Numbered from the stretch's first letter, positions 34,853-48,511 are shown. The stretch is DNA of 64,000 bases from Hemibagrus wyckioides (GCF_019097595.1 NC_080710.1:3809780-3873779); one strand, 5' to 3'. Notes: generated by a model from the sequence alone, not told the origin. Numbers and translations are program-made.

Positions 34853-36064
34853 GCATTGATTGATTTTTTTTAAATTCATGTAGCAAAACACCACCTGAGG
34901 TACTAAAAACACTCGGGAGTGTCTCAGATCATCTGATCACCAAAATATTTATCTCAGAGCCTCCCTTTTCAAAACATTTTTAATAATTTAGTCTGTTTTT
35001 TTTCAATCTATGATGCACTTCAGAATCGCGATATTTACTCCATGGATGAAAATATCGTTTCTGATCGTCAGAAGAAAAAAAAAGGTAAACAATGCGGTAT
35101 TTTCCAGCTGCTACCAAAAAACCCAACCATGAAGAAATCCGAGGTGTTCCTGTTCAGCATCAGACACAATCTTGTGGTGTAAACGACAATCCCACACCTT
35201 CCCTATGTCATACCAGGCTCGTGCATATGAGCTGTTGATACTCATCACTGACTCAATTCCTACATCCTCCCAGGATTCCTGCATTCACACCACGTACAAT
35301 TCTTTTCTATATATGTTTTCAGTAAGTTTTAGTCCTCAGTTACTGTTTAATATGCAAAAATAGAAGAGTAATAGTCATAATGTGTATACAACATTTTGCT
35401 AAATGTGTCCAGAGACATCACTAAGAAAAATTAAACCTTGGAAGGAAGTACCAGAGAGTGTATATAGCTAATTTTCCAGGGAAGCGAGCACAAATCCTAG
35501 CAAAACAAACTTATTTGTTACAATTTAGAAGGTATACTTGTTACTATTGGTACAGAACACTGGATAGGCCACACCCACATTGTTGTTGCTGAACAGTTGC
35601 GATCCCTTCACATCGACTAGAAACAAGCTACAAGTGACTCTAGCAGCTAGTGTTTGGCTGCACTGAAAATTCTTAGTAGCTGTATAAAACTAAAGTTCAG
35701 ACTGGGTTGATCGATTGACTAGAAAGGCTAGTTAACTCTGTTAGCTACATAATTGAGTGGAAGCAATTGTACATATGTTAGAATTAAAGTTGCGATTGAA
35801 GAACTGAGGACCTCAAGTGCCATAAGATTGATCCGAGGAATCGTTTAAGCCAAATGTTTGGATTTGTCACATTACATTGAAATGGAAAATCATTTGATGC
35901 TAGTACCCATGACACTAACTAGCACCAATATTTGGAGGGGTGATGACGAGCAAGGAGACTCTGTAGAATTTCAGAGTTTGGTTGCCTGCAGTGTACGACA
36001 TACTTTATAGACAAAAGGGACAGTGTAGTGGCTTGCGTTCATTCTCACGTACTGTACATTACAG

Positions 36065-36382
36065 GGGGCATGGCTTGGTGGTTAGCATGCTTGGGAGGCA
36101 GGGGTTCGATTTCCATCTTTGTCTAGCAATACGTGGAGTTTGAATGTGCTTCGGTGGTCTCCTCTGTGTACTCCAGGTTCATCCCCCAGTCTAAAGACTT
36201 GCTCCATAGGCTAATTGTGGTCTGTGAATTGCCCCTAGTGTGTGAGTGTGTGATTGTACCCTGTGATGAACTGGCACCCTATCCAGTTAGTGCCCCTGCC
36301 TTGTACCCTGAGTCTCCTGGACTGGCTCCAGGTTCTCTGCCACCTTAAGCAGGATAAGTGGTACAGGAAACGGATGGATGTA
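36065..36382 (+). repeat. V-SINE/DANA-type SINE copy
   Basis: The head gggcatggcttggtggttag (A-box) and ggggttcgatttcc (B-box) precede gtggagtttgaatgtgc, cccagtctaaagacttgc and cctagtgtgtgagtgtgtga. The tail is gataagtggtacaggaaacg then atggatg. Confidence 0.8.
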
Positions 36383-36819
36383 CATTGAGGCCTTTTACCA
36401 GAGCCTGTGCTTGTTTATTGATTAGCGATCTAGGCTGCGTTAGGGAGATTTATGACAGTTGGGTTTGATATTGGCAAGGCAGAGTGAAGCGAATGCCCCG
36501 GTTGATGGTTCTTCCTGCGCTCGTCCATCAAGTGCACTCAGAGATACTTTGTAAAGTGGTGAGTTTCTTCAGAGAACAGAACAGAACAGTTGAGATGCAA
36601 GTATTTTTCTATCAGTCTTCTGAAGATGATTGTTTTCCAATAACAGCAAATTCCCGCCTGCCTGAAGTGTTAAAGAACGACAAGTACTTTAGTTTTAATC
36701 CATTTTTAGATACAATGCATGTTGAAAGTCTGTGAAACATACATTGCAGCAGCTGTAACCAGATGTTCCCTGACCAGCTTGTTTCCTTTCTTGAATCTTA
36801 AGGCTCATGCTAACGAGAA

Positions 36820-36955
36820 TCTCCGTAAATAAACCCTCACCATGAATGAGGCGCATCTTCCATATGAGTTGTGTCGTTACTATAGGACAACGTATTGGAA
36901 GGAAATGAAGGAAATCAACACCCTCCAACCAATCAGAATTGAGAATCCTCAACAA
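36820..36955 (-). repeat. dispersed repeat copy
   Basis: Carries gtcgttactataggacaacg and then ccaaccaatcagaattgaga, in the minus orientation. Confidence 0.6.
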
Positions 36956-37419
36956 GAAAGAATATCTCTTTGTATCTCAAGCCAAGATTTCCAAGTGAAC
37001 TTCTGGTGCACTTGAAGCTCGTTATTATTCCAGAATGAAGGCTCTAATGTTTGTAGAAGGCTTATTATCTTGTAGAATTGTTTAGACCACGCATGACCTT
37101 TGTGTGATTTTGGTTCATGATACAACATGCAAGTCTGTAACAGCTCTTCAAGAGCCATTGTATCAAACCCAGCTGCCGTTTAACCCTTAACGAACACTGT
37201 AGACTGGCAGCCTTGGTGTCACACTCGCAGGGTAAATAAAAGAATCATTAACGATGAAGTGGAGAGGGTTAATGCTGGAGATACTGTTGCAAATGTTTTA
37301 TTCTTTAAGACATTATCCCACAGCAGTGTAATGAAGATTACAACAAGTTTTTTGTTTATTTATGAAACAATGACTGCATTTTGTTTATCTGTTTATAGTT
37401 ATGTGTCATGGTGAGAAGT

Positions 37420-37635
37420 TTTTCCCAAGGTATCTCCACTTGGCTTTGAGTTGTTGATCAGAAGGTCAGGTTATGCCCCAGCACTGTTGGGCCTCTTAAC
37501 CCTCCCTACTCCAGGGGCATTGCATTATGGCTGACCCTGTGCCCTGACCCCATCCTCCAAAGCTGGGATATGTGAAGAAAGAATTTCACTGTGCTGTAAT
37601 GTACATGTGACAAAAATAAAGGCTGCATCTGCTTC
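37420..37635 (+). repeat. tRNA-derived SINE copy 4 (5' truncated)
   Basis: Retains gagttgttgatcagaaggtc, ttaaccctccctactccagg, agctgggatatgtgaagaaa, ttcactgtgctgtaatgtac and an acaaaaataaaggctg tail. The tRNA-like A-box is missing or replaced. Confidence 0.8.
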
Positions 37636-37639
37636 TACG

Positions 37640-37765
37640 TCAGTTGAAAGGAAACGTCACTATTTCATCAATTTCTTGTGTAACATCACAGCTGCTATTG
37701 TAGAAAACATATCAACACCTTAATTGACCAATCAGAATCCAGAATTCAACAATACTGTGGATCCA
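37640..37765 (-). repeat. dispersed repeat copy
   Basis: Contains cagctgctattgtagaaaac, then ttgaccaatcagaatccaga, in the minus orientation directly after the SINE. Confidence 0.6.
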
Positions 37766-38559
37766 TACGAAGGTTTCGCTGAGTCACAAATGAATACACA
37801 CTCTGCATTTACACTACACACTACGTACTCTAGAAACTAGCGTATGATGTTAGTATGGTCATATCGTCTCTAATGGAACGCTAATATTTTTTTAAACTAA
37901 ACGGAAGTACTAGCCATTTCCCGGTGGATGGCGAATGACTGATGCATCAGATTGCAGATAAGAAATACATAACACAACATGGGCTTATTTAAAGGACTTT
38001 AATAAAACGTCTTGTCCACTGGACAGCTTGTTATTGGCCATCTTGAAAATTAACCCACACCCCTTTTCAGCTAAACAAAGCTGTGAGTGTTGAGTGCATG
38101 AAGGTGCTTCATCTGGGTTCTTCATCTTGGAACACACTAGTCACTATTTATCTACAAAATGTAATAGAATAGTACACAAGTACGCGATTTAGGACGCAGC
38201 TACAGTATATCCTGATGGTTGAACATAAGGGTCGTTTAGATGCTTTCAACCTATAAGGCTTTGCTTTTTTGTTGTATTTATTTATTTATTAGCCTTGATT
38301 GCTGGTATCCTTGTGGGTTCTGTAATAGTGCTGCCCTTTTAAACACTGTTTTTGACCTTCAGGCCACATGACCTGGTAATAATGACTCCTCGGTTGGCTG
38401 ACTGACTCAGCGAAAGATTTCAAGATAATGATTTATGATAATATTATTGCATTTTATCTGGAAAGAAACATCGTCAGAGGCTGAAAGGATAGCAAAATGT
38501 CCAAAAATGCTATCTGATTGAAGGAGGGTGGAACGACTTGATAATTCGTTCGACAATGA

Positions 38560-38890
38560 CTTCGTACTCCATTCTGACTGGTCAGAAGGATTCATTCTCA
38601 TTTTCAAATTGTTTTTCCAAATAGGTTTTAACGAACGATGCTGTTCTCGTTTCTATAGCAACCGCTGAATTTTCGTAAGCATTTCGGAAATGTTTATGGA
38701 AGGAGTCTCCAGTGTCTGCGCTTGAACATTCAGCTTGAAGTTATCCGCACTGAAGGATTCATGGATTCTTGGCAGCGTGACACATTGCCATGGTAACATC
38801 ACGACCGTTTATACAACTGTTTAAACGAGTCTTTATAGATGCTGTAACTTGTTTCACGGGCGTTTCGTCAACCTCACACGTAGCTGGCAA
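38560..38890 (+). repeat. dispersed repeat copy, near full-length
   Basis: All modules appear in order: ttctgactggtcagaagga, ctcgtttctatagcaaccgc, ggaaggagtctccagtgtct, gatgctgtaacttgtttcac and a decayed distal part. Confidence 0.65.
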
Positions 38891-40746
38891 CACTTCAGGA
38901 CATGCTGATATCGGAAAACGACAATGATGACTTTCCTTATGTAGCATCACAACATGGCGTTACTGTCACCTGTAGACCTCAGAGTGTCACTTAAGCACCA
39001 GATCAGACCGATAATTTACTACGATAGGACAGGAGACTTGATTAGTAGCATGATAACGAATGTTCAGTAACCTTGCGCAAAATTCTGTGAAATGAAATAG
39101 AAATTTTTTTTACATTTCTGTTAACACAGCCACTCCCCCAAGCCAACTCCCGAGTTGCCCACCCAAAAAAAAAAAAAACAACCCAGAAGTTGACTTCATG
39201 ACTCATCCATTCATCCACACGTGCTGTTTTTAGCCACACAACAATGTCCATGTCGTTCCAGAAATTTCTAACTGGAGTCGGTTTTCTGACTGCAGCCTCA
39301 CGTTCATTAGCATGTGAACTCTCGTAGTCCTGAATTGAAATAAAACAAGAAGTTCGAAGGTTGCGTTTCGCGTCAATCATCGACGACCGTCTCTGAAAGC
39401 AACAAAAACAAACTCTACTTTTTACATTTTTTTCTCCCCGTCTCATCTTTTTATCCCCCCTAGAAACGAAGACAAAGCAGGACACGATGGCTTGAGCTCT
39501 TTTGCATGCGCAGCGTTTCGTCGTTAACGTCTCGGAGCTCTTCACATGTTCGGCTTCTCTAATCGTTTTCTCGTTCCCAGATGTGGTGTTTTTTTCATTC
39601 CTCCTGCATAAACAAAGAATATGGCTTTAAAAAAAAATGACGCTCTTGCTGCATTCTTCCTCTCCCGTGGCTCTGAACTGCCATTTAATGCGTCAGGGTG
39701 GGAAAAAAAAATGTCCGAAGAGAGAATCTATGCAGCGCTCTTCACTGCAGCAAACCTTGTAGAGCTGTTACAGGGTGAGACAGTGATTGTGTGTGTGTGT
39801 GTGTGTGTGTGCACACCCACCCACCTGTACGCCTGGACTGCAGACTTTTGCCGCGGTTCTGCATTAAAAGCACTGCCTGCCTGTTGCTTAGGAACCAGAG
39901 GCTCATAGTTTTGCTGAGGATGAGAAGAGAAGAGGAATTTAAAAAAATAAAAAAGAAGGATTAGAGAGCAACTCTGATCTGATTGTACGGCTCGGTCGCA
40001 CGTACTCTGAATGCTCCAACGTTCAGCCAGTGATTATTTTGCCTCCACCTCGTTTACCCTCTCCGACTTGAACCTAGCAGTCTAAACAATGGTCCAGACG
40101 AAGACAAAATGAACTCATTTTGCCCGAGAAATTATTTACTCGTGTGTATCGGGAGAACGGAGTGAGGGCTTAACGTCGATGTACGTATAAGCTGTAGATC
40201 AGATTAGCAACCAGCGAATAATTTCGTCTCCTGGAGTTTGCATAAATCCATTTGTTTTGTCGCTTAATGAGAAACTTGTCAGGATTTTACATAATGAATG
40301 TTTGTTCCATGGCTTGGTGTGCTCATTCCAAAAAAAAAAAAAAAAACGCCAAATTTAACCAATTAAACGATTGCATCAGCAACATTTTGCGCATTTTGTC
40401 TACGAGCTCTGCATTTTAACATCCTGGAACTCGAAAAGATGCAGTCTCGGTCTCCCTAGACAGAATAAAAACAACCTGATGGACATATGAATCAGTTTGA
40501 GCAACTAATCTCCTGGAAGCCCCACCCACTACTCCGTGTCTCGCATTATTACTGTCGCAGCCAGTGATCTGGTCTCGACGTGATTAAATGTGTATATCGC
40601 TGAGATCGGGTAAATTAGCATGAGTATTATGGGATGGTTTGAATGTGGCCAGGTTTTGGTCAACGATAAAGGGATGGCCTAAAATAATGCAGTGAAATGG
40701 TTTGGATATGTGCGTCACAGTTAATCGAAGAACATGATCTCGTATT

Positions 40747-40893
40747 ATGTCGTACAAATGACCCGCCCACATTTCCTTTTTAGGACTCGGACAAAACCGA
40801 ACAGGAAATTTTAGGACTTGGACAGAACCGTTGCCATTGCTGTTTTGTCCAGGTCCTAAAAAGGAAATTGGGGTGGGTCATTTGTTGCAAGAC
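40747..40893. repeat. long inverted repeat (hairpin), arms about 50 bp
   Basis: The left arm (40747-40796, containing caaatgacccgcccac and tttcctttttaggact) pairs with the right arm (40842-40893, containing aggtcctaaaaaggaaa and gggtgggtcatttg). They match with few mismatches around a loop of about 45 bp. The loop holds a partial third copy, ggaaattttaggacttggac. Confidence 0.8.
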
Positions 40894-43439
40894 AAGGTTG
40901 CAGCTTTGCTTCATGCTAGTTGAGCTAGGTGTAGAATGTAGCTCTTTTGGCATCTCCTCTACCACCTTTTGATAAAACAATTGATTGCTGCCCAATCCTA
41001 ACCACAAGCTATTGAAAAGGTGGAGGATATTATAATGATGATGATGATGATGCATTGATTCCATCATCCTGATTGGTCAGGATTCTTCATCATGAAATTT
41101 CTTGTTTCTCTGACTGGGGGATGATACCATATACAGCCATGATTTTTTTGTGAGGTAGAAGAAACCCATAGGAACCCGGGTTGAGGATTAATCCCCACAA
41201 CCTTGGGCTGTGCCTCCGTTCTGCTCGGCTAACCCACTGATGGATTTTGCTCGGGTGTGTATTCAGTGGAGAACTGAGGAGATAAATCGCTGTGGTAAAA
41301 GAATTTCAGAGCCGTCGTATCCATCCTAGGATAATTGGGCTAATATGATAAAGTGGGGGCTTTTATTCTTGTAACATGATTCCCTGACTTGCGGTAGTAA
41401 CAAAACGTATGCAGAGGCCTGCTGTGCAAAAAAAAACACCCCCCAACAACCAAGAATATTGAATTGCCTGACGGAGTCCGCTTGTCATCTGAATTAGCCC
41501 TCTTTTTTTTTGGATATTTGACAGCACGTGCCTCTGCCATAAAGGCCCTTTGTCGAGATGTGTTTGTATCCCTCGTCTTCCTGTCAATCACTGCTTCAAA
41601 ACGCCATTCACAGTTATGCTAATGAGTACAGCTTTGGGAGCTGATCTTTGACCCAAACCTAGTGTCCGGAAAGGGAGGTAAGATTGTGGCGCCAAACGTG
41701 AGGCAGTTCTTGCCGTCGCTTGGTGCCACAGCGATGAGATTCTGATGTTATTCCCTGGACAAGGAAGAGAAAGTAGGCCATTGTAATGGCAAAACAAAGG
41801 CTCTCTCTCTAAATTTGCCTGACAGGCCCTTTTTTATTTTCTTCTTAAACCTCGTCTTTAGAGAGCACGCGTGTCCTTTCGGCTTTGCTGCTGGGATTGA
41901 AGGCTACTGAAGGAAACTAGCACTTTGAAGGTGATATTTGTCTAGCGATTAGCAGCGATGGTTCGACAAATATTACAGTAATGAGAGCTTTTGTGTTGTG
42001 ATCCAGCAGTTAGAGCTGCTTCCTTTCTAAAAGATAAATAACATTCTGTCCCTTAGTATCATTTATCAAGATTGATACGTCTGTGGAACACGGTATTGAT
42101 GACTTGAGAGAAAGAAAGATATGTACCTCGCCACTGTTTTGGCCCTCTGTGAGCTTTGCCTTTTATGGAGTTTTGTGGGTGTGGCTAAATCTAACTGTGC
42201 TGTGATGGTGCTTGGTAATTTGTGATGGATGTATCAGTGCCGGATTTTGAATGGAGAGGATTCTTTGCTCGGTTCGATCGATGAAAACATTTACGAAGAC
42301 ATTTACTCGTGCTGACCTCTGCCTGATTTCTAAAAATGACATTTTTAATGATGCTGTTAGGTAGAACTTTAGACCTGACATCGAAGACGTTCCAAACACA
42401 TTGCAGATTTCATGGAAATAAAAAGCATGAGGTTTCATATCAGTACAAACGTATACAGTGATGCCCAGAAAATACACACCTGCTGTAGCAATGGGGTGGA
42501 GGCATCTGGAACGTCATGCTGGAAATTTGGCGAAGATAGCCAGATGACGCAAAGTCTCTGGAGCTCAGGGAAGAAGTGCCGGATAGGCATCTGGAGCAGT
42601 GTGCTGGAGCTCTTCGTCAGGATCGGCAGGGCTGCTGAGCAACAGATGGCCAATGACATGAGAAGAGGCTTTAGAGAGCTTGGAGCCAAACATGCCTGGA
42701 GTCCTGGATCTCCTTGGCACAGAGACTCACTGACATTCTCGCATTTCAGCTCTCTCTCTCTCTTTCTTGCTGTATACAAAGCAGACGTATGGATATTTGG
42801 GGACACCAAAATGGAGTAAGATGTTTTTTGTCCAGAGTGACTGTACAGGAACCTAAAAGTTATTGATGCTGGGATTTGACTTCATGACCTTATGAACAAT
42901 AGTCCAAGAGCTTGACCTCTGAGCACTTACCACTCCAGTATGATTGATGTCTGGAGAACTGGTTAAAAATTGAGGCCTTGCTTCTTGCAGGAAGCCCACA
43001 GGACTTGCTGATGGTCTTGTCTTGGAGGAATGTAGCTCAGGATATATGTGTGGGGGGGCTGGATTTAGTGTTAATCCACCAACTAATTGGAGCTCTAGCT
43101 ATTTAGGGAAACCAAAATGATGATCTCTATTCTGATTAAGGAACAGGGGCATGTCATATATTTTTTTTTAATGTAAGGACGTCCAAGGATATTGAATACA
43201 CAGCACATGTAAAGAGAAGGCACCTATTTCCTTTAGGGTTTGACTGGACATCTTGCCCTTAAACACTGCTTGTTCTTTCTTTCTTTTTAAACCCGTAATG
43301 GCTTTTATAAATAGAGATTAGAGCTCGTCTCCTACGGCATGCGGAGAGGACTGAAATAAGTTTTGTGTACGATTCGTCTAAATGAGCTGCTGACTCATCT
43401 GACTCCGAGTGTGCTCTTCTCCTTTTTTTTTAACCAAAT

Positions 43440-43700
43440 ATCTCTTCATGGATTTATATTTGTTTTGAACACGTTATCGTTTCCATAGCAACGGGCTAAT
43501 TAGGGAGGATTTGTGTACGATTTACATAATCTTAGATTAGTCATAATGATACTGATGTATTTTGAAAGATTTGGTAAAATTGACATTTTCTATAAGAAGG
43601 GAGGAGTGGAAGGAGTCTCCAGTGTTGGTGTGATTGTTGTGATTGATTCTAGCTGCTGCAGTCACAATAAAAACTCCTGGAGGTTAATGTGAAAGCTCAT
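43440..43700 (+). repeat. dispersed repeat copy
   Basis: Reads acgttatcgtttccatagca, then ggaaggagtctccagtgttg about 140 bp later, then agctgctgcagtcacaataa. Confidence 0.6.
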
Positions 43701-44009
43701 ATGACTAGAAATGGATAAAAAGCACATTGCTGTATTTAATTTAGAGATGTATCTAATCATATAAACACACTGCTGCGGTTTAAGACGAAAAAAACGTGTG
43801 GTTCAGCTTCACCCTGCCTTTGTTTACGGTCCCATAACATCGCCTACATGCACTAATCACCAGGAGAGATTACGTCTCTTCATCTGAGAAGCTGTAGTAG
43901 TTGAAGACTTATTCCTCTTTGAGCAGGCTGGTGGGCGTCACAACGGCGTATAGTGTTGATTCGGCTCGTTCCAGCATTTCAGCGAATGGCTGTAGGTGTC
44001 TGCCCTTGA

Positions 44010-44310
44010 AGTGCACTTCACCACACAATAGCCCACATCATATTATGACACGGGTGATAACATGATGGAGCGTAACAGCACACAAGATCTCAGTAGGCAC
44101 CGGATTGTTGTGGTTGCTTTGGAGGAACTTTGAGTCTTGATCTGTGAGGATGAGGTTCTCTTCTGAGCCTGGTTCCTCTCCAGGTTTCTTCCTTGTATCA
44201 TCTGAGAGTTTTTCCTCGCCAACGTCACCTCAGGCTAGCTCATCAGGGATAAAATAGTAATTTTAAACTTTGAGACCAAAGCGCTATACAAATAAACTGA
44301 ATTGATTCCC
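44010..44310 (+). repeat. LINE/SINE-type 3' tail repeat
   Basis: Contains gagcctggttcctctccagg, tttcttccttgtatcatctg, gagtttttcctcgccaacgt, ggctagctcatcagggataa and ends aagcgctatacaaataaact-gaattga. This block is common at the 3' end of interspersed repeats in many teleosts. I cannot assign the family. Confidence 0.6.
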
Positions 44311-46189
44311 ATCACAGCTTTCTCAAGAGGCACCAGAACTTATGCTTCAGCCATAGTATGTATGAGTTTTAACCCTGTAGTGCCTTGTTACTACAGAGAT
44401 TACTTTCACTTGGGCGGGACTTTCAATGTTTACTATGGCGTCACTTCAACCCCTGATGTTTACCTCACAATGTTTGTTTGAATTGTGATGTTTCTCACTT
44501 CTAATGACTAAAACGAAAGACTAAAAAGAAACCGGTTTCTACTGTACATCATGTGCTGAATGGAAAAATCTGGAGTCTAATACGGAACTCCTGAGTGGAC
44601 GCTTGAGTGGAGCAGGTCAAGCCACGGTTGACGTCCGTCCCTAGCACACGTGCTCAAGATGTAAATCTGAAGAATCCGATCACAGATCAGCGGAAAAAAA
44701 GAATGGCTTTTTTCCCGGCGTTGCCCCCGTGACTGAAACGTGATCACGCTGTTTACATCACCACTTCCTGTGTTTCCCAAATGCTTAGCGGAGCAGCATG
44801 ACCCCATGGCTTAAAGCCACCCCCTCTTCCTTTCCCGCTTTTTTTTTCCCTCTTCCTCTTCATCTGTTCCACACACAGAGAGGACCATGTGGTCTTACTT
44901 TGGCTCTGAAAGGCCCAAGTGAGAGAGGAACAGCAGGAACAGCAGGAACAGCAGAGCCACGTGGGGTTTCCATTCACCGGGGTTTTATGTGATTTCTTGT
45001 ATGACACAGTTGATTTCAAGGACGGCAGAAAAAAATATCTCAAAAAAAAAAGAAAGCATGGATTAAAGGAAAATGTAGATTTTTTTTTTGTGGTGTAGAT
45101 TGTTCCATGTGATGGTCAGTGTGTTTGGCTGGTTTGTATTAGTCCTTGATGGAAACGTAGCACATTCAGCTGAAATGATTATGGAGTTGAAATCTGCTAA
45201 CACCCTGGAATTCAGGGTTTGCTAATATTGTGTTTTTGATCCAAAATAAATCCATCAATTTAGACAAATAAGACTAGCCACTAGGCATAAGTAATGGCAC
45301 CATCTAAAAGGTGGATGAGTTAAAGGCTGGTGGATTTAGGCGCTTTTCTTCACTTTTCCATGTTTCATCATTTAATTATTTTTGGCGCTCTGTGAGGTTT
45401 GCCATTTAAGGCATTTCCTGGGCATTACCTAATGTAAATCAGCCTTGCTTAAAATGCTATGGCTGATGACATGCAAGAGTACGAAGAAAAGTAAATTAGC
45501 AAACTATTTGTGAACCTGACAGGAGTTTTTCCTCTGTATCCAGAACGAACTGCTCCAAAACCTTTGTTTCTAGCAAAGATATAATAAATACGAAAGATTT
45601 TTGTTTGTAACTGAAAAGAATCAACAAGAAAAGGCTTTTGCATAAGCCTATTACACAAGGATCAAGCGAAAGAAGGTCATGTTGTTCGGATGCTGCGTCT
45701 CATCCCTCGCATGCAGCTTTCTTTTTTTTGTGGCTTAATATGCAAGACGACACGTTACATAAAAAGACTCGCTGGCAAAAATCTCTCGTGTTCGATTGAC
45801 CTCGTCACGTGGACATGCATTTTCACGACCCCTCGTTAGTGTTTTAGTCCTGGACAGCGCCACTGCATGTGGAAGGGAAAAGCTGTGGACGACATTCACA
45901 TTTGTAACGAATGCACACATTTTTCTTTCCCTCTCGAGTTTAAGAGAGCAGTTACTATGGCGACGTTGGAAGAGGAAGGTCATCTGGATGCCGCAGATGA
46001 AGTGGGCTGCGTTTTTAAATGACAACACAGAGATCTGCCGTCATCTGTCTCTCTTCCGCCATGTCATTTTGCAGTTTAATCAGTTGAGGCTCGTGTTTTG
46101 GCCGATCAAATGAAAAGAATCCATGAGAGATGCTACGTAGATCACTTATGATGGGCACAAGATAAAACTGAGATAATGAGATAAGAGAC

Positions 46190-46965
46190 TGAGGCCACAA
46201 GATAATTTGTGGTGGGCACAGATGCATACGTAGAGGCCATGAGTTATTATACTGAGGCTATGAGTTTATATATATATGGAGAAAAGTGAATGAACCGAAG
46301 CCACAAAATAATATCTCATGGACACGAGATAATATACGGAGGCCATGAGATAATCTATAGAAGCTGTAAGATAACAGTTTTACATATTAATTTATCAAGT
46401 GCACAAGATAATATATAAAAGACATGAGATAACATACATGAAGGACATGAGATTTTAGATTTTTGAGGCAAATTAATATATTAAGACCACAAGATAATTG
46501 AGGCCAGGAGATATGATGAGGTCAAAACTTATTTAATATACTAAATAAATCAAATTTTGAGCCTCCAAATTACTCTACTGAATCCACAAGATAATTCCTA
46601 AAGTCAAGATAATGCATCAAAACCACACGATTACATATAAGGCCAGAAGATATTATAACAATGCCGTGAGATAACGCGAGGATACAAGATAATAGATTTT
46701 CAGCCACAAAATGATGATGAAAACGAGATATTTCTCAGTAAAAAAAATTCATGAGCATGAAATGATGTGAGAGAATTTGTTGACGTTTGTTATTATATAT
46801 TGAATGAGATATATCAATGATGTAAACTTAGAAATGCATATATATATGATATATGAGCTATGTCAAGGCCACAAGATAATACATGTAATATTATGAGATA
46901 ATATTTTGATGTGACAAAGCAACATACGATAATGTTACGACTATGAGATGCAGGAGACGAGTCCA
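46190..46965. repeat. degenerate minisatellite with GAGATAATA core
   Basis: Units of about 20-25 bp, such as ggccatgagataatctatag and gacacgagataatatacgga, recur about 20-25 times with heavy drift. A decayed copy of part of it lies at 47628-47865. Confidence 0.75.
46680..46850. repeat. direct duplication, copy 1
   Basis: A 170-bp segment running from acaagataatagattttcag through cacaaaatgatgatgaaaac to cttagaaatgcatatatat is repeated at 47628-47801 in the same orientation. Confidence 0.8.
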
Positions 46966-47019
46966 TGTATCAAAACAACTTATCAACAATATCTCAACAT
47001 TCCTCAAGTCGCACCATTT

Positions 47020-47130
47020 TATCATCTAATATCTTTATTAATTCTGTTATTGTGGATGCTGTTACCATAGAAACGGTAAACTATCACTAGTGGGAACTAG
47101 TTAGACTTCAGTTATGGTGAACATTGCTGA
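47020..47130 (-). repeat. dispersed repeat copy
   Basis: Contains gatgctgttaccatagaaac then ggtaaactatcactagtggg, the central module of the family in minus orientation. Confidence 0.5.
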
Positions 47131-47627
47131 GTCGGTTGGGATCAGCTAAGGTTTTTCCGTCCACTTATTCGTATTCAGTTTGCATCAGTTCCTTTACAAA
47201 AAGAATGATTGTGTTTTTCAGTTAGTCCGACTTTCTCTGCGTCAGCTGCTGACATCCGGATTTCGAACGCAGCGTATTCTCACACAGAATAGAGCAGGAC
47301 GTGGAAGGATGATACGCTCCGTCACTCTGATGCGGACGGAGATGCCGCTTGTGTCAGCTCTTTTACCCTTATTTATTTTAAACTGTTTGGGATGAGTGCG
47401 GAGGCGGAGCGTGGCCCGACTCTACGCCGGGTTTCGGAGAAAAGCCGCTCTGGCATTGTGTGTGGAGCTGGCAGAGAAAGTGCTACGTTCAGCAGTGGGG
47501 CTCCGGTTTCGAGACATTCACATGCTTTCCTGCTCGAAAGAACCGAGCGTGAATCAGGGAGCAAGAGTCAGAGCACGGGAATCTTACGCCTTTCTTTGAA
47601 GAAAAAAAACATTCATTCAAGAGGTCA

Positions 47628-47801
47628 AGGACACGAGATAATAGATTTTCGGCCACAAAATGATGATGAAAACGAGATAATATATCTTAATTAAATTTTT
47701 GTGAGCATGAGATAATGTGAGATAATTTGTTCGTCGTTTGTTATATTTATATAATATATCAAATGAGATTATCTAGAGAAACTTAGAAATGCATATATAT
47801 T
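47628..47801. repeat. direct duplication, copy 2
   Basis: Matches 46680-46850 over its length with scattered changes. It lies about 950 bp away, with a dispersed repeat copy and a CpG-richer stretch between the two. Confidence 0.8.
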
Positions 47802-47957
47802 GAGGTCATGAGATGATGTACTTGGATCATGAGATAAAATGAGATAAAAAAGCACAAGATAGTATTTTTAGGCTTTTGCATGGGCGGCGAGAGTAGGAAA
47901 TAAATAATGTACATAACACGTGTGTGTTTTGAGCTTTGTTTTGTTTTGTTTTACAGT

Positions 47958-48511
47958 TACACTGTATTGCCAGAAATTTTGGGACACCCCTCCAAATCAT
48001 TGAATTCAGGTGTTCAAGTCACTTCCATGGCCACAGGTCTATAAAATCAAGCACCTAGGCATGCAGACTGCTTCTACAAACATTTGTAAAAGAGCAGGTT
48101 GCTCTCAGGAGTTCAGTGAATTCAAGCGTGGTACCATGATAGGTTTCCGTCTGTGCAATAAGTCCATTCGTGAAATTTCCTCACTACTAAATATTCCATG
48201 CTGAACTGTTAGTGGAATTATAACAAAGTGGAAGCAATTGGGAACAACAGCAACTCAGAGACGAAGTGGTAGTCCACGTAAAATCACAGACCTGGGTCAG
48301 TGCATGCTGAGGTGCGCAGAAGTCGCCAACTTTCTGCAGAGTCAATAGCTACTTCCAAACTTCGTGTGGATTTCATATTAGATGGCTAGATTATATGGGA
48401 AGGCTTTCCACAAGGTTTAGGAGTGATATAGCTGAGTATAAGAATGGGATGGCGTTAAAGTTCATGTGCGTGTAAAGGCAGACGTCCCAAAACATTTGGC
48501 AATATAGTGTA
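47958..48511 (+). mobile_element. Tc1-like transposon, 5' half plus 3' end, middle deleted
   Basis: The left end tacactgtattgccagaaat and right end catttggcaatatagtgta are both present. The retained part encodes decayed N-terminal DNA-binding residues, for example RTSRSQEFSEFKRGTMIGF-like text near 48100, then SLLNIP. The catalytic region is missing. Confidence 0.85.

Noticed and set aside
34717..34859. Continuation of the agap3 first exon for 47 codons past the donor
   Set aside because: The gtaagc donor at 34717 falls exactly where AGAP proteins are expected to splice, and the extension enters a TTTA repeat.
42412..42819. A 135-codon plus-strand frame with Trp- and Arg-rich text and a 124-codon minus-strand frame over the same bases
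   Set aside because: No recognisable domain, no splice context, no ORF-specific codon signal and no match to a family I know. The two overlapping frames cannot both be genes.
47392..47694. Two overlapping plus-strand frames in a GC-richer stretch
   Set aside because: Low-complexity Ser/Arg text without splice signals or known motifs; probably a diverged repeat copy.
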